NCBI GenBank assembly: GCA_051294375.1
Contig: CM119265.1
Span: 8,564,772-8,628,771 of the forward strand
DNA length: 64,000 bases
Direction of reading: 5' to 3'
From: Paraspadella gotoi
Lineage: Eukaryota > Chaetognatha
Part shown: positions 52,229-64,000 of the stretch, piece after piece
How the letters are laid out: each line of letters starts with the position of its first letter
Position numbering within the stretch: position 1 is the stretch's first letter
Notes under the pieces: model-generated
The model's input: only the letters and a program-made list of their open reading frames with translations
The model's database searches: none
What the model was told of the DNA's origin: nothing
Translations under genes and position numbers: made by a program

Positions 52229-55200
52229 GGAGGAGAAAAAACTTTGGGGGCAAAAAAAAAAATGGAAGAGGAAAATGTTTAGCAGTTGAAGGAGGGTGGA
52301 AGGGGAGTGGGGATGGGATGTGGAAGAGGAGAAGGGGATTCGAAAGTGTGAGCGGAGTGAAGAATTAAAGAGAGAAACTTAAAAGTATTTGTGATTCAGC
52401 TCGTATCCACCGGGAAGTTAAAAAAAAAAAATCAAAATTTAATTACACAGAAACTATTATATATAGAATTTAGAATAGCAGTGGACGCGGAGTACATAAT
52501 TCATAAAGAAAACCTATGGTTTCAAAAACGTTCCTTTTGAACGAAGCAATCTCAAATTTTATGTCGAAGTTTGATGACAAACTTCTTTAGGGAAAGCTAA
52601 GGGTTAACGACGTCACTGACGACGATGACGACGACGATAACGACGACGATAACGACGACGATAACGACGACGTCGAAAGTGATTGATAATCAAAAAGGTT
52701 CTAATTTTAAAATTAAAGATAACAACAACGACAACGTTTCCTTTGATTAATTTCTCCGCAGAGAAATCTCGTTTAGTTTTTTCTCCGAGGAATTAAACCT
52801 GACGACGTTTTTTTTTTTTTTTTTTTGCAGAGTCGTTGCACTCTTTTTGCAGAAGCAAAAGTTGAGGCGTTGCACTCTTTTTGCAGAAGGAATCGTTGAG
52901 TCGTTGCACTCTTTTTTTCGGTTTTGCATTAGCGACAGCGAACACTTTCCTTGATTTCGTTGCAATCTTCACTCGCACAAAGGTTTTTTTATGCCTCCTT
53001 TTATGTTGCAGAAATTCTAGAAATGACTTCCTGGAGGCAATCCAACTCTTTTTTTCAAGTCGTATCACTGTGAAAAGTTACTTCCCCATTTTATTTTAAA
53101 ATCGTCTCTGAATTTTTTTTCCATTCCTTTCTTCTGCAAAGTGCCATGTCGTTGCTTTTTTTCAAAATTCAATTTGGAAAGGATATTTCGGTTAGATTTT
53201 CAGCCGTTGTTTGCATTTATTAAAAACAAAATTTTGGAAATAACTGTATTTAAAATGTTAATTTGTTACGTAACAACAACCGCTCACTTTCGCGTTAATT
53301 AAAGACAATGCGGCTTCCGTCAGTGACAAAGAGAAATTGGGCTCAGGAGTTTGTTCTCGTCAAAAGCCGCTGGAAGCCATTTGTTTTCTTCGTTCTCGGC
53401 TGGAGCTCAAATTCTAAACGGATTAATGGTATTAAACTACTATAAAGTCTTTTTAATGCAAATAAGCTTTGCTTTTAAAAACTAAAAGCACGAGATTTTG
53501 TCTCAGTTATGGAATATGTGGGTGTCTACTGTCTAGTGACGTTGTATCACTAACAGGATAGACGGAGAAAATCTCACAAAGCTATGTAAACAATATCGGT
53601 CGACTTCGTGCCTTTGCGGAGTCGTCCAAGGCTTCGTTGGAATCTTGAGCTTCGTCGTATTCGTCTACGTGTTGCCGGGTGGACCTTGAAGTCCTCGCCC
53701 CGGTTCGACACATTACAATCTTTACTATTTATACAAGTCTGATTTGATGTTTTCACTTCAGTTGTTAAGAAAAAGGGTCAATTCAAATTCAACTTTTAAA
53801 AATAGGCTAAAATGGAGTAGAAATTCAGAAAGCTGAGCTCCTGGCGATTCTCCGAAAATGTAATTCACTTTAAGACATTTGATGAATTCTAAACCCCTCA
53901 ATTTAATCGGTTTAATTATAATATACAATAAAGAGAACACTATCTGAAGCAGTTGCCCAGGTCAAACGAAAAGCCAATCCAACCTGATATTTTTTTGAAT
54001 TTTTTATTACTTGAATTAGAAAAATGTAATAGAGAACATATTTCTTAATTGTCACTTGTATCATAGAAAAGGTGAACACGTTTTATTATAAACCCTGAAT
54101 CCTTTCTACACTGGACCGCGTTTTATCAAAATGACTCTCTAATTACAGTTTTTACAACAATGTTTTAAGATTGCTAATCAAAATTTTTAATTGCAATATT
54201 ATTACGCAAGGTCGTTTAGGCTGCAACTCTTCAAATTCCAGTGTAAGATTCATTGTAGACTCGAAATTTCTTTAACCATATACATTTAACTGAAGATTTT
54301 TGTTCATGACTGGAAACCATACAGAGTAACGAGATTAATAATTGGCTTATAATTCACCCCTTTCTAAACTATCGCATTCACGCGTGTTTTGAATTCTTAC
54401 ACTAGAATTTTTTTAACAACCAGATTGGAAAAAACAAATCTTTAAAAAATGTGGTCTTACCCATATTAACTTAACAATTTTCGGTTATTTACCCATTTAA
54501 AAAAAATATTGAACAAACGGAATGTTTAACATATAATAAGCAACCTTATTTTATTTTGTGTATTAACTAGACGACTATAATGTATTTCTCATATATTAGC
54601 TCAGTAAACACAATCAATGATTCATGTAATTGTTATAGCTGAATGACCTTTCCTCTTAACTAGACGTCTTTTTATTCTTGAAAAAAAAACAGAAATTATT
54701 TATTTTATAGTTTTATTTAAAAATTAAACTAAAAAAGATTACAAAAGTGTTTCTGAATCTTTATTCCATATCGTAATTTGGAATCCCGACGCGGGCCTTC
54801 CTACGTAAACCTATTTTGATTTCGATCTTTGGGGGGGGGCATCCAAAGTTGCCCTCATTATTTATTCTCCCGTTGAGGCGAAACCTTAATTTGATTCCGT
54901 GGAAATCCCGTCACGAATTTTGTTGCAATCAAACGTTCATCATTTCCGGCAATTTTTTTTTTAATTTTAATTAAATCTTATTATCTATTTCAATTTTTGG
55001 GGTTTCTTTAATCAAAACAGGAAACTTGCGCCCCCCATCGAAAAAAAAATAACCGTTGCATCTTAATGCTTAATTTTTTTATTTTTTTTGGCATACCGGC
55101 ATTTAACAACATTCGTGTTTATCGACATTTTATTTTTTGCAAAAAAAAAAAAGAAGAATTTATTCGAAACATCTTGGATCGAAAAAACTGTTCAGTATAT

Positions 55201-55493
55201 GTTCAATTGAAGACATGCTATCAACTCAACAAACATTCCCCCCCCCTCTCTTCACTGCATCTCTTCCCTCGCTCCGCCTATCCTACATGTGTCATCGCCC
55301 ACCTTCGATTATATAATCCATTTCCCTGGACTCTTGATCAAGAAGTTGCCTGCAAATTTTTTATTCCCGACTATCACAAAGCCTCACATCGATCCGTCAC
55401 CTTATATTCACTTTTTTTCCGGTGACCCTTCATTCGCCCCCTTAACCAATTAGAATAATTTTTGTTTTCTTTTCAAGAAAATGTTTTTTTTTT
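52229..55493. other. No recognised gene
   Basis: AT-rich overall. A GAC/GAT tract lies at 52618-52675; four-fold repetition of GTCGTTGCACTCTTTTTGCA-like units at 52831-52916 makes short antisense frames. CpG-rich islands at 53280-53420 and 53580-53705 are open on one strand but lack convincing splice sites. A poly-G run (54831) and long AT stretches complete it. Confidence 0.45.
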
Positions 55494-55847
55494 NNNNNNN
55501 NNNNNNNNNNNNNNNNNNNNNNNNNNNNNNNNNNNNNNNNNNNNNNNNNNNNNNNNNNNNNNNNNNNNNNNNNNNNNNNNNNNNNNNNNNNNNNNNNNNN
55601 NNNNNNNNNNNNNNNNNNNNNNNNNNNNNNNNNNNNNNNNNNNNNNNNNNNNNNNNNNNNNNNNNNNNNNNNNNNNNNNNNNNNNNNNNNNNNNNNNNNN
55701 NNNNNNNNNNNNNNNNNNNNNNNNNNNNNNNNNNNNNNNNNNNNNNNNNNNNNNNNNNNNNNNNNNNNNNNNNNNNNNNNNNNNNNNNNNNNNNNNNNNN
55801 NNNNNNNNNNNNNNNNNNNNNNNNNNNNNNNNNNNNNNNNNNNNNNN
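55494..55847. other. Assembly gap (354 N)
   Basis: A run of 354 N. The open frames spanning it have no meaning. Confidence 0.97.
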
Positions 55848-56035
55848 ATTATTACTTATTAGTCTCTTTTGATATTGAAAACCGTTTCCTTATTTGGATC
55901 CGAGTTGACCTCACCTTTTAAGTCGATTTCGGCGCAGAGAGAAAAAAATGGAACCAGCGCAAGCGGAAGTGAGGGAGGAAGGTAAGGTCGATCGGGAGGA
56001 AAGGAATGAAGAAAAAAGGAAAAGAAAATGAAGAA

Positions 56036-56450
56036 ATTAAAAAAGGGAGGAAAGAAAAGAAGTGAGAAAGATATGGGANNNNNNNNNNNNNNNNNNNNNN
56101 NNNNNNNNNNNNNNNNNNNNNNNNNNNNNNNNNNNNNNNNNNNNNNNNNNNNNNNNNNNNNNNNNNNNNNNNNNNNNNNNNNNNNNNNNNNNNNNNNNNN
56201 NNNNNNNNNNNNNNNNNNNNNNNNNNNNNNNNNNNNNNNNNNNNNNNNNNNNNNNNNNNNNNNAAGTGAGAAAGATATGGGGAAGAGAGGACCCTAAAAA
56301 AAGAGAGGAAAGGAAATAAGTGAGAAAGATATGGGGAAGGGAGGACCCTAAAAAAAGGGAGGAAAGAAAAGAAGTGAGAAAGATATGGGGAAGAGAGGAC
56401 CCTAAAAAAAGGGAGGAAAGGAAAGAAGTGAGAAAGATGGGGAAGGGAGG
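56036..56450 (+). repeat. About 54-bp minisatellite with internal gap
   Basis: Units of AAGTGAGAAAGATATGGGGA followed by AGAGAGGACCCTAAAAAAAG and GGAGGAAAGGAAAG, nearly identical over at least four visible copies, flank a 185-N gap (56079-56263). The gap probably marks collapsed repeat copies. Confidence 0.9.
56079..56263. other. Assembly gap (185 N)
   Basis: Run of N inside the 54-bp tandem repeat. Confidence 0.97.
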
Positions 56451-57765
56451 AGCCTAGAAATAAAGTAGAAAACAAAATTACTTAATTGATGTAGTATGTT
56501 GATTTCTAAATAATTTTTTTTTCTTTCTCGCACCTTTTTACTTTATTTGTGTATAATTTGCATTCCTCTAAATCTATTTCCTTCTCTCATCGCCTTTTCG
56601 ACACAGTTCACCACTCTCTCTCTCTCTCTCTCTCTCCCCCTCTCTCTCTTCCATATTTCTACCCACAGGGTATTTTTTATGGGTAGCGCATTACTGGAAC
56701 CAAGGTTCATGGGTTATATTGAAAACAAATTTAGGTTACACGCGGAAGCACACGCAGTCAACGCCATTGGCATCTCGAATTCCCCGCAGCAATTTCTGCG
56801 CAAGTTGTGGCGGATTTCGACGAAACTCGATTGGCCCAATCTGTCGTCGACTCTGTCTCTATTCGGCAATTCTCTCTCCTGCGCCCCCTCTTCCCCAATT
56901 TTATTGGTTTTTGTTTTTTTAAGTCGCTTAATTCTCCGATACCCGAAGTCTTTTCCAACTAATCTGCTCGCCGGTCTTAATCGTTATTCCTCCTTTGGTC
57001 TAGACTCAATATATCCAAAATCCGTCCATCCTCTATCCATCTATCCATCCGTCCATCTATCCTATCCTACATCGAGATTCCTTGTAAGTGTTGGTCGCTT
57101 CAGTCTTATTTTCGCCATGAAATTTACCCTTAAATTTCAAAGCAGTCACCATCGTCTCACATCCTTCATCACCCGATCCAACCACCCCAGCACCCCTGGC
57201 TTTTCCCCACCTCAGTCTAACCCCCCCCTTTCGTCTACCCCCTCAATTTTCGGGGCCATGTTTTCTTTTAGTCGCATCTCAAAAGGATTTCCTGAACCCC
57301 GCTGTTTCCCCAACGAATAGAAAAAGCCTCGCGGTCGCCCTTCTTCTTCTATCTTCTTCTTCTATCTTCTTCTTGTTTCATTTCTTCTTCTTTCTTCCTC
57401 TTCTTTTTCTTCTTCTCAGCTTTCTGGTTCATCCTTTTATATTCTCTTTCTTCCTTTCACCCTTCTGCTAGCTATATTTCTCTATTTCTCCCCTGGACAT
57501 TCTCTTAAATATTCTTTAACTTTTTTGAATTTTCATAAAAATCTAATTATTTGAATTTCTTTATTTCAGCAATTTATTCCAATAATAACCGATCAATTTC
57601 TTCTCACATTTTTCTCACTGTATGAGAAAGAGAGAATGAGAAGTTTTCTTTCTGATTTCTTATAATTTAAATAATTTTTCATATCTTCTGTTATTCTTAT
57701 AATTATTGTTCCCCTCCTCCTTTTTTGCAAGAGTTTTTCAAAACAATCTCTCTTTCACAGTCCGT

Positions 57766-57767
<2 letters not shown>

Positions 57768-57834
<67 letters not shown>
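57768..57834 (+). repeat. (TC)n microsatellite
   Basis: About 33 TC units. Confidence 0.92.
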
Positions 57835-57838
<4 letters not shown>

Positions 57839-58496
57839 CTGCCTCAAGTCTTCGCTTCCGACGACGAGAGAGAGGGATGAGCCGGGACAACAGAGGAGAG
57901 ACAAGGAGCCTCAGTTTTTTTTTCTTTGTTTTGTTTATCTTTGTTTGGTTCTTTTTTTCGTTTTAGGTGAATCTTTTTTTTCTAGGGGGGGGTAGGGCGC
58001 CGCCCCTTTGCGATTTCTCTCCTTTTGTGAATTTACGGGTTCGTATTTCTCACGCTCGAGAGTGAGAGGAGGAGGGGAGTGAGGTGTGAGGTGTGAGAGA
58101 GGAACAATCGGAAAACGAAGATGAAAATGAGAAATGAAGTGAAGCGAATCTGGAAAGTGAAAGGAGAAAGTGAATCGAAAAGAATTTATTATGGGTTTGT
58201 TGAAACCAGACGTGGGAAAAAGAAAAAAAATGCAAAAACAAAGCAAAAAATAAAAAAGCAAAAAATAAAGCAAAAGATGAGCAGGTAAGCGAATGTGGGA
58301 AAGAAGAAAACTAAAGAAAATGTCAAAATATGATTCGTCAAAACTTAAAAGGTGAAGGAGGAAAAAAAAGGATCGAGAGGCGACGAAGACAAAGATCGGG
58401 TCGATTGACACTCAACACTCAACTGGATTTGAAAAGTGAAGACAAAGTCTGGGAAAGGAGATCAAATGGAGAGCGAGAGATGTCGATTGTGAATTG

Positions 58497-58497
<1 letters not shown>

Positions 58498-58589
<92 letters not shown>

Positions 58590-58590
58590 T
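58498..58590 (+). repeat. (GA)n microsatellite
   Basis: GA run with AAGAG and GGAG breaks. Confidence 0.92.
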
Positions 58591-59864
58591 AATGAATTCC
58601 TCATGTTACCGTTTAATATTCCTTCATTGATCGTAACGAAAATATTATTTGCATATTGTAGTGTTTTATTCGATAAAAAAAAATACTGCTTTACCAAAAT
58701 TTATTTTGAGATATATTGTTTAAAACATTAACAAGCTGTAAAAATGAAATTTGACGTTACGTCTTTACTTAGATAGACAGATGGACTGACACAGATCGAA
58801 CAACTTACTGAAAGTGTCTTCGGTTTGTAATCAGAAAGCGCAAGATATATATAATAAGCTCAAAAATGGAAACTTAAAATATTTCTTAAACAGTTAAATC
58901 AGTTTTATACTGTTAATACTGTTAATACTATTTTTGGTATTAATTTAAAAAAAATCAACAACATTGAACAGAGTATGAAATATAATCTGTATTAAATATG
59001 TAAAAAGTTTAAATTTAAAAAAAAGAAGTTAAAGCAGTTTAATCGTCATTAAACCAATCACTTTCTTTCTGAAAAAAAAGTAAGGAAAGGGCGCGGAACT
59101 CTTCGCCATTTCTTCTCTTTCTTCGCTTCTCACGTCCATCGCCGCTTCTTTTTCCTAGTTGAGCCTCCGCCGTTTAGCCTTCGAAACGACAGAGAGAGAG
59201 ACACACAGAGAGAGAGACAGAGAGAGAGAGAGACGGTAGACCTCGACGAAAGAAAAACATCCTTGACTCGGAAATCAATTCGTAGTCGGACGCCTTGGAG
59301 ACGCCGGGTCGACGCCGTCGTCATCGAGGCCAAAGTCGTCGACGTCGACGTCATCGACTCCATTGGCGCCATGTCGTCGTCAACTTTGATTGGGAGTTGA
59401 AGTTTCGTCATTCATTTTTACTTTGATTTTGGATGCGACTCAAATCAATGATGAAAATCGACTTTTTCATCTTACAAAGAAGATGACGTAAATGATGTCA
59501 AAGACGAAGACCAGAAGACCGTCTAGACCCCAAGAGATCATCATCTGACAGTTTACGAGAAATCGTCTCTTACTAAAACTAAAGACAAGGGAATCTTGCT
59601 CAAATTTAGTATTTCTGGTTTCCTTTTTTTTTTAATTTTCACCGAATAATCAATCTTATTGGTTTTTTCCTTGAATTAGGATTTTTGTCCGTGATTATAT
59701 CGATCGATTTTAAAATCAATAATCATTTCGTTGAGAATCGATTCTCTCGCTTCATATCGCATTTTTCTCTTTCTCTTCTACTCGGTTCTCCCTTTCCTCT
59801 TTCTTTCTCCTTTTCTCCTTTGTTCCCTATGTTTATCCTGACCCTTTTTCCAAGGTCCACACAC

Positions 59865-60890
59865 TTCCTTTTTACTCCTTTCCCCACAATTTTCTCTTTT
59901 CCTCCCTTTCCCACACTTCCTTTTTCCTCCCTTCCCCACAATTCCTTTTTTCCTCCCTTCCCCACAATTCCTTTTTTCCTCCCTTCCCCACAATTCCTCT
60001 TTCGCTCCCTTCCCCACAATTCCTCTTTTTCCTCCCTTCCCCAAAATTCCTTTTTTCCTCCCTTCCCCACAATTCCTCTTTTCTCCCTTCCCCACAATTC
60101 CTATTTTCCTCCCTTCTCCAAATTCCTCTTTTCCTCCTTCCCCACAATTCCTCTTTTTCTCCCTTCCCCACATTCCTCTTTTTCCTCCCTTCCCCACAAT
60201 TCTTCTTTTACTCCCTTCTCCACACTTCCTTTTCCTCCCTTCCCCATAATTTCTCTTTTTCCTCCCTTCCCCGCAATTCCTCTTTTTCCTCCCTTCCTAC
60301 AATTCCTCTTTTTCCTCCCTTCCCCACACTTCCTTTTTCCTCCCTTCCCCACAATTCCTCTTTTCCTCCCTTCCCACAATTATTTTTTTCCTCCCTTCCA
60401 CACAATTCCTCTTTTCCCCTCTTCCCCACACTTCCTTTTTCCTCCCTTCCCACAATTCCTCTTTTTCCTCCCTTCCCACAATTCTTCTTTTCCTTCCTTC
60501 CTCACAATTCCACTTTTGCTCCTTCCCCACAATTCTTCTTCTCCTCCCTTCTCCTCCCTTCCCCACACTTCCTTTTTCCTCCCTTCCCACAATTCCTCTT
60601 TTCCTTCCTTCCTCTTTTCCTCCCTTCCCTCAATTCCTATTTTCCTCCTTCTCCACAATTCCTAATTTACTCCCTTCCCCACAATTCCTCTTTTTCCTCC
60701 CCCAAAATTCTTCTTTTTCCTTCCTTCACAATTCCACTTTTGCTCCCTTCCCCACAATTCTTCTTCTCCTCCCTTCTCCACCTTCCCCACACTTCCTTTT
60801 TCTCCCTTCCCCACAATTCCTCTTTTCCTTCCTTCCCCACAATTCCTTTTTCCCTCCCTTCCCACATTCCCCTTTTCCCGCCCTCTTCTT
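59865..60890 (+). repeat. 1-kb pyrimidine-rich minisatellite (about 27-bp unit)
   Basis: Roughly 38 degenerate copies of CTCCCTTCCCCACAATTCCT plus CTTTTTC, alternating between CACAATTCC and CACACTTCC variants. Because frame is often kept, long open frames appear on both strands (326 residues on +, several Gly/Lys/Glu repeats on -), but they change frame with unit-length variation and show no start or splice logic. Confidence 0.93.
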
Positions 60891-61751
60891 CACTTGCTGA
60901 ATGAACCCCACTCCACGACCCGCGGAGTCGGAGAGGGAGAAGACGATGAGAAAGAAGACGACTCGATCCAGGATTGTTGGCGCCGTAAATGTTTTAATTG
61001 TTTCTTAGGCCACTCGTATCTTCTTGATGTATAGAAGGGTACCTTAATAAATAATCAAAGTAGATAGATATTCCAACAGACAATAAAATAATCAAATACT
61101 AATCTAATATAATCAAAGCGGTAAAACAATTATCAAAGTCACAAAATGTGCACAGAACGGTAGAGAAATAGTCCACGGCACAGTGCACGGCACAGTCCAC
61201 GGCACAGTCCACAAGTACGCGTCTTGAACGTCCAATTTGTAGGGAAGAATCCCGTTCCTGTGCAGAATCCCGAATGATCGAATCAGAAGACGACATGAAC
61301 GATCCTCACTGATACGAGAAAGTTAAAGAAAAAAAGAAAAGAATCGCTCTGACTCACCTTTATCAAAGAACCAAGAAGCAAAAACTAGATAATGAAACCC
61401 CAAAAAATCTCTCTATTAAGTTTAAGATGTAGAAGTTAGACATTAACGTGTACCGAAAAGATGAAGCCATAAATGTGGTAAATCCAGACAATTTGCTTAC
61501 AAATTATTAAAGGATTTTGATCAAAAAAAAAAGAGAGGGGATTACCCAAATTGACTCATCAGCCGCAACGACCCAAGAAGAGAAGTAAATTTAGAAAAAA
61601 GAAAGAGAAGAAAATGACTCGTGACTCAGAAGTGACAAGAACGACCCAAGCTTAAGAGAAGAGAAAAACCTCTCACAAACCGAGAGACCTCAAAATTTCG
61701 TGGCCATCAAGAAAGAGAGACGAACATCTGTCGCCCGAAACTTTAAGAGCG

Positions 61752-61836
<85 letters not shown>
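61752..61836 (+). repeat. (TC)n microsatellite
   Basis: TC run with three CTCC/CACT breaks. Poly-SL/poly-ER frames over it are artefacts. Confidence 0.9.
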
Positions 61837-61837
<1 letters not shown>

Positions 61838-61994
61838 ACTCTCTCTCTGTGTCGGGCGGTCGGTAAGTCGGGCCTGTCAGTCAGTGTAGAGTGTAGAGGC
61901 CTTGCGGTCGGTCCGGATTTGAGGGACGGAAGTGGGGGCTGCTGGGTGAAGAGTGAGCTCGAACGGTTCATTGATTTCTGGAGTAACGACCGGG

Positions 61995-61996
<2 letters not shown>

Positions 61997-62059
<63 letters not shown>
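61997..62059 (+). repeat. (GA)n microsatellite
   Basis: About 30 GA units followed by GGGGGGAATC. Confidence 0.9.
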
Positions 62060-62062
<3 letters not shown>

Positions 62063-62204
62063 GGGGAATCAAGTAAGGAAGATGCAGTTGATTGCCCATT
62101 GGCCACGAAAAAAGCTGGAGAAGAGTCGGGAACGACGACGAGGGTTCGACGAACGTCGCCGGACGCGTCGGCAGAGTCGGCGGCGTCGGCAGAGTCGGCG
62201 GTCT

Positions 62205-62239
<35 letters not shown>

Positions 62240-63246
62240 TTGGCGTCGGCGTCGGCGTCGGCGTGGTTCGGCGTCAGCGGGCAATCAATTTCTCGATGAC
62301 AAACGAAACTCAAAGAAGAAGAAGAGAGTCGAGTCAAATGAGGCGTGGAAAGCAAAGGGTAGGGGGGGGCGGGGCCGGCTCGGCAGGGAGGGTTGGGGTT
62401 CAGAGAGGGATTCATGGGACTTGTCGGGACCTAGGGGTGGCTGTGGGGGAGGAAGGGGGTTAGAAGGGGAACGAATTAAGAGCAGTCGTAAAATAAAAAC
62501 GGACTATTTCATCGAAATACGAAAATACATACCATATTATTCAAGAATATCAATTAAGAATGAATTATTTTAATCGAAAATAATTATTTGTTCATGACTC
62601 AGAACATAAACGCATTTTTTATACATGTACTAGATCTTAGAATTAAAAATTTATTATTTCGAGTAACATTTTATTCTAAAAGTAAAGTCAAGAACCTGAT
62701 TGATTTTAAAATTCACGAGGTGAGATTTCAAACGTGAAAAAAAAAGAAGAAATCCAACTCTCTAATTGGAAAGATTTCGGTGAGAGGGAGGCAGAGGTGA
62801 TCCGTGAAGTTGTCTTTTTTTTCGGTTAGGGTTGATTGTCGGCGGGGGGGGGGCGGTTTCGCTTGATGAGTCGGGATCTCATCGAAAGATGATTCAGTGA
62901 GAGAGGGGGGTGGTGAAAGACGGGGGGGGGAGGGGTGAGGCGCTCGTGAGCCAAAAAAGCCAAAGACTCGTGCTCCGATCTGTTTTTTTTTTTTACGATT
63001 CACACTATGAGTCAGGGACTTCGAAGTAAAGAAGAGAAAGATGAAAAAAACGAATGAAAAAAAGATTAGTGAGAAAATGAGAAAAGTAGAAGAATCAAAT
63101 CCTTTCCGTTGATTAAATATAAAATTGATGTCTCCCCAGATTAGTTATATTTAAAGGGGAAGTAAGGCTGTGGGACAAAGAAATGATTGCGATGACCGAC
63201 AGGAAAAATTGGACTGAGAATTGTTGAAAAACGGGTATGCGAAATT

Positions 63247-63250
<4 letters not shown>

Positions 63251-63297
<47 letters not shown>
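63251..63297 (+). repeat. (GA)n microsatellite
   Basis: About 22 GA units ending at GAGGAACG. Confidence 0.9.
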
Positions 63298-63300
<3 letters not shown>

Positions 63301-64000
63301 CGATAACCTTCCTCGGGCGAAATCGCGTGCCTTCACCCGCGCCCACTTGCGGCGCGTTGCGGGCATCACCTGAGACGAGCTAAATCCACTGTGCGAGGGG
63401 GGGGGAGATCGATTCGATCGAGAGAATGGCGAGAGAGAGGGGGAGGGGGAGGTGAAGGGAGAAAGGTGAGAGAAAATCAAAAGGAGATAAAGAAAGAAAA
63501 TTAGGACCGAAATATTTTTACAATTTTTTTTTATTTAAAATTAGGATGACTCCTCGAGGACAGATATTAAAAATCCCGATAAAAAAAGAAAGGAGAAAAA
63601 AAATTGAAAAGTAGATCCTCAGAGATAAAGAAAATCTCGATCTAATCTTCCTGCCGAGAAATTTTTTTTTTTTCATTTCGTTTGAAAAGAAAATGCTCAT
63701 CATAACCGCGCGAAAAACGTAATCAAAACCATCCCTCGATTTTTATCTCTTACTCCGATTTTAATTTCAGATAAAATTTCTTTCTTTTTTTTTTTCTGAA
63801 TAAAACAGAACATCTTGCACTTGGAAGGAGAAAGCTGAAATGGTTAAAGACGTTCATTTTAACCTGGTGTATATCTGGGCTCAGTTCTCGGAAACCTGCC
63901 AAAAAGATGGTGTTTTGTGTTTGTAAATTTACATGTAGCCACCTCACGAATCTTGGTCTTTGGAAAACGACTCATATGCAAAACTAACATCTCTTTATGT

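Larger units (their letters stand above)
56460..59859. other. No recognised gene
   Basis: T/C-rich sequence with (TC)n at 56612-56650 and 57768-57834, and (GA)n at 58500-58588. A 257-residue frame at 56547-57320 is Ser/Pro/Leu-rich, contains no domain and overlaps TC repeats. A GAC/GTC-rich island at 59270-59400 is open on both strands. Nothing can be assigned a product. Confidence 0.45.
60891..64000. other. No recognised gene; microsatellite-rich end of window
   Basis: Includes a GCACAGTCCACG short repeat (61170-61212), (TC)n (61752-61836), (GA)n (61997-62059), a GCN/GTC-rich island (62120-62280) open on both strands, poly-G runs (62840-62930, 63398) and a GA run (63251-63297). A short Arg/Lys-rich minus-strand frame at 63309-63368 sits between a CGTCTCAG acceptor and a weak donor but is too short to call. 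Confidence 0.45.

Noticed and set aside
53582-53706. Minus-strand acidic frame (RQHVDEYDEAQDSNEALDDS..) as a terminal exon
   Set aside because: Composition is exon-like, but there is no acceptor with a pyrimidine tract and no partner exon.
55462-55921. Open frames spanning the N gap
   Set aside because: They consist of undetermined bases.
56547-57320. 257-residue open frame, Ser/Pro/Leu-rich
   Set aside because: Starts upstream of a (TC)n run, low complexity, no domain; probably chance openness in T/C-rich DNA.
59685-60665. 326-residue Phe/Pro/Ser-rich open frame
   Set aside because: It is a translation of the 27-bp minisatellite; equally long frames exist on the other strand, with no domain or splice logic.
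61690-62415. 241-residue antisense and 199-residue sense frames with Asp/Ala/Ser runs
   Set aside because: Both strands are open over GA/TC and GCN/GTC repeats, so neither is evidence of coding.
63309-63368. Minus-strand basic frame (VMPATRRKWARVKARDFARG) between an acceptor and a weak donor
   Set aside because: Only about 20 residues with no partner exon nearby; could be chance in a CpG-rich island.

Overview
The window is nuclear DNA of an invertebrate animal. Spliced genes with GT-AG introns (and one GC-AG intron), AATAAA polyadenylation signals, long AT-rich introns, CpG-rich exons and many (GA)n/(TC)n microsatellites all point that way. Two neuropeptide-type G-protein coupled receptors, one with the signature of the CCAP/neuropeptide-S receptor clade, suggest an arthropod-like or other protostome genome; the sequence does not fix the species. 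Most long open frames here are microsatellite translations (poly-SL, poly-ER, poly-Y) and are not genes.

Layout. (1) 1128-5450, + strand: a complete seven-exon class A GPCR of 331 codons, rebuilt here from splice sites with matching phases; it resembles FMRFamide-type peptide receptors. (2) 5.7-10.7 kb: noncoding spacer. (3) 10975 to at least 47683, + strand: a very large CCAP-receptor-like gene. Six consecutive exons are phase-consistent: mucin-like extracellular N terminus, TM1, TM2/ECL1, TM3, and TM4/ECL2. A seventh, isolated exon looks like the third intracellular loop. Exons for TM5, TM6 and TM7 were not found and may sit in assembly gaps or beyond the window.

Two further genes lie inside introns of this receptor. 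In the 10.3-kb intron 2 is an intronless 928-codon gene (18884-21670) for a P-loop NTPase with superfamily-1 helicase motifs. It abuts a 4-kb AT-rich structure bounded by inverted arrays of a 22-bp repeat. In the 7-kb intron 5, on the opposite strand, is a multi-exon cupin-domain gene (about 33128-30262). At the far end of the same intron, the 3' splice site of the TM4 exon is part of a 42-bp tandem repeat that presents five consecutive acceptors, all keeping frame. This is the most unusual feature of the window.

Region 37.0-45.2 kb is an array of direct and inverted copies of one roughly 2-kb unit, joined at (TC)n/(GA)n tracts and interrupted by uniform 25-N gaps; it is either a recombinogenic repeat or an assembly artefact. 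From 47.7 kb to the end I see no convincing gene: mainly microsatellites, minisatellites (13-, 27- and 54-bp type units), one imperfect inverted-repeat element (50.9-51.6 kb), two larger gaps and a few CpG-rich islands that could hide small exons.
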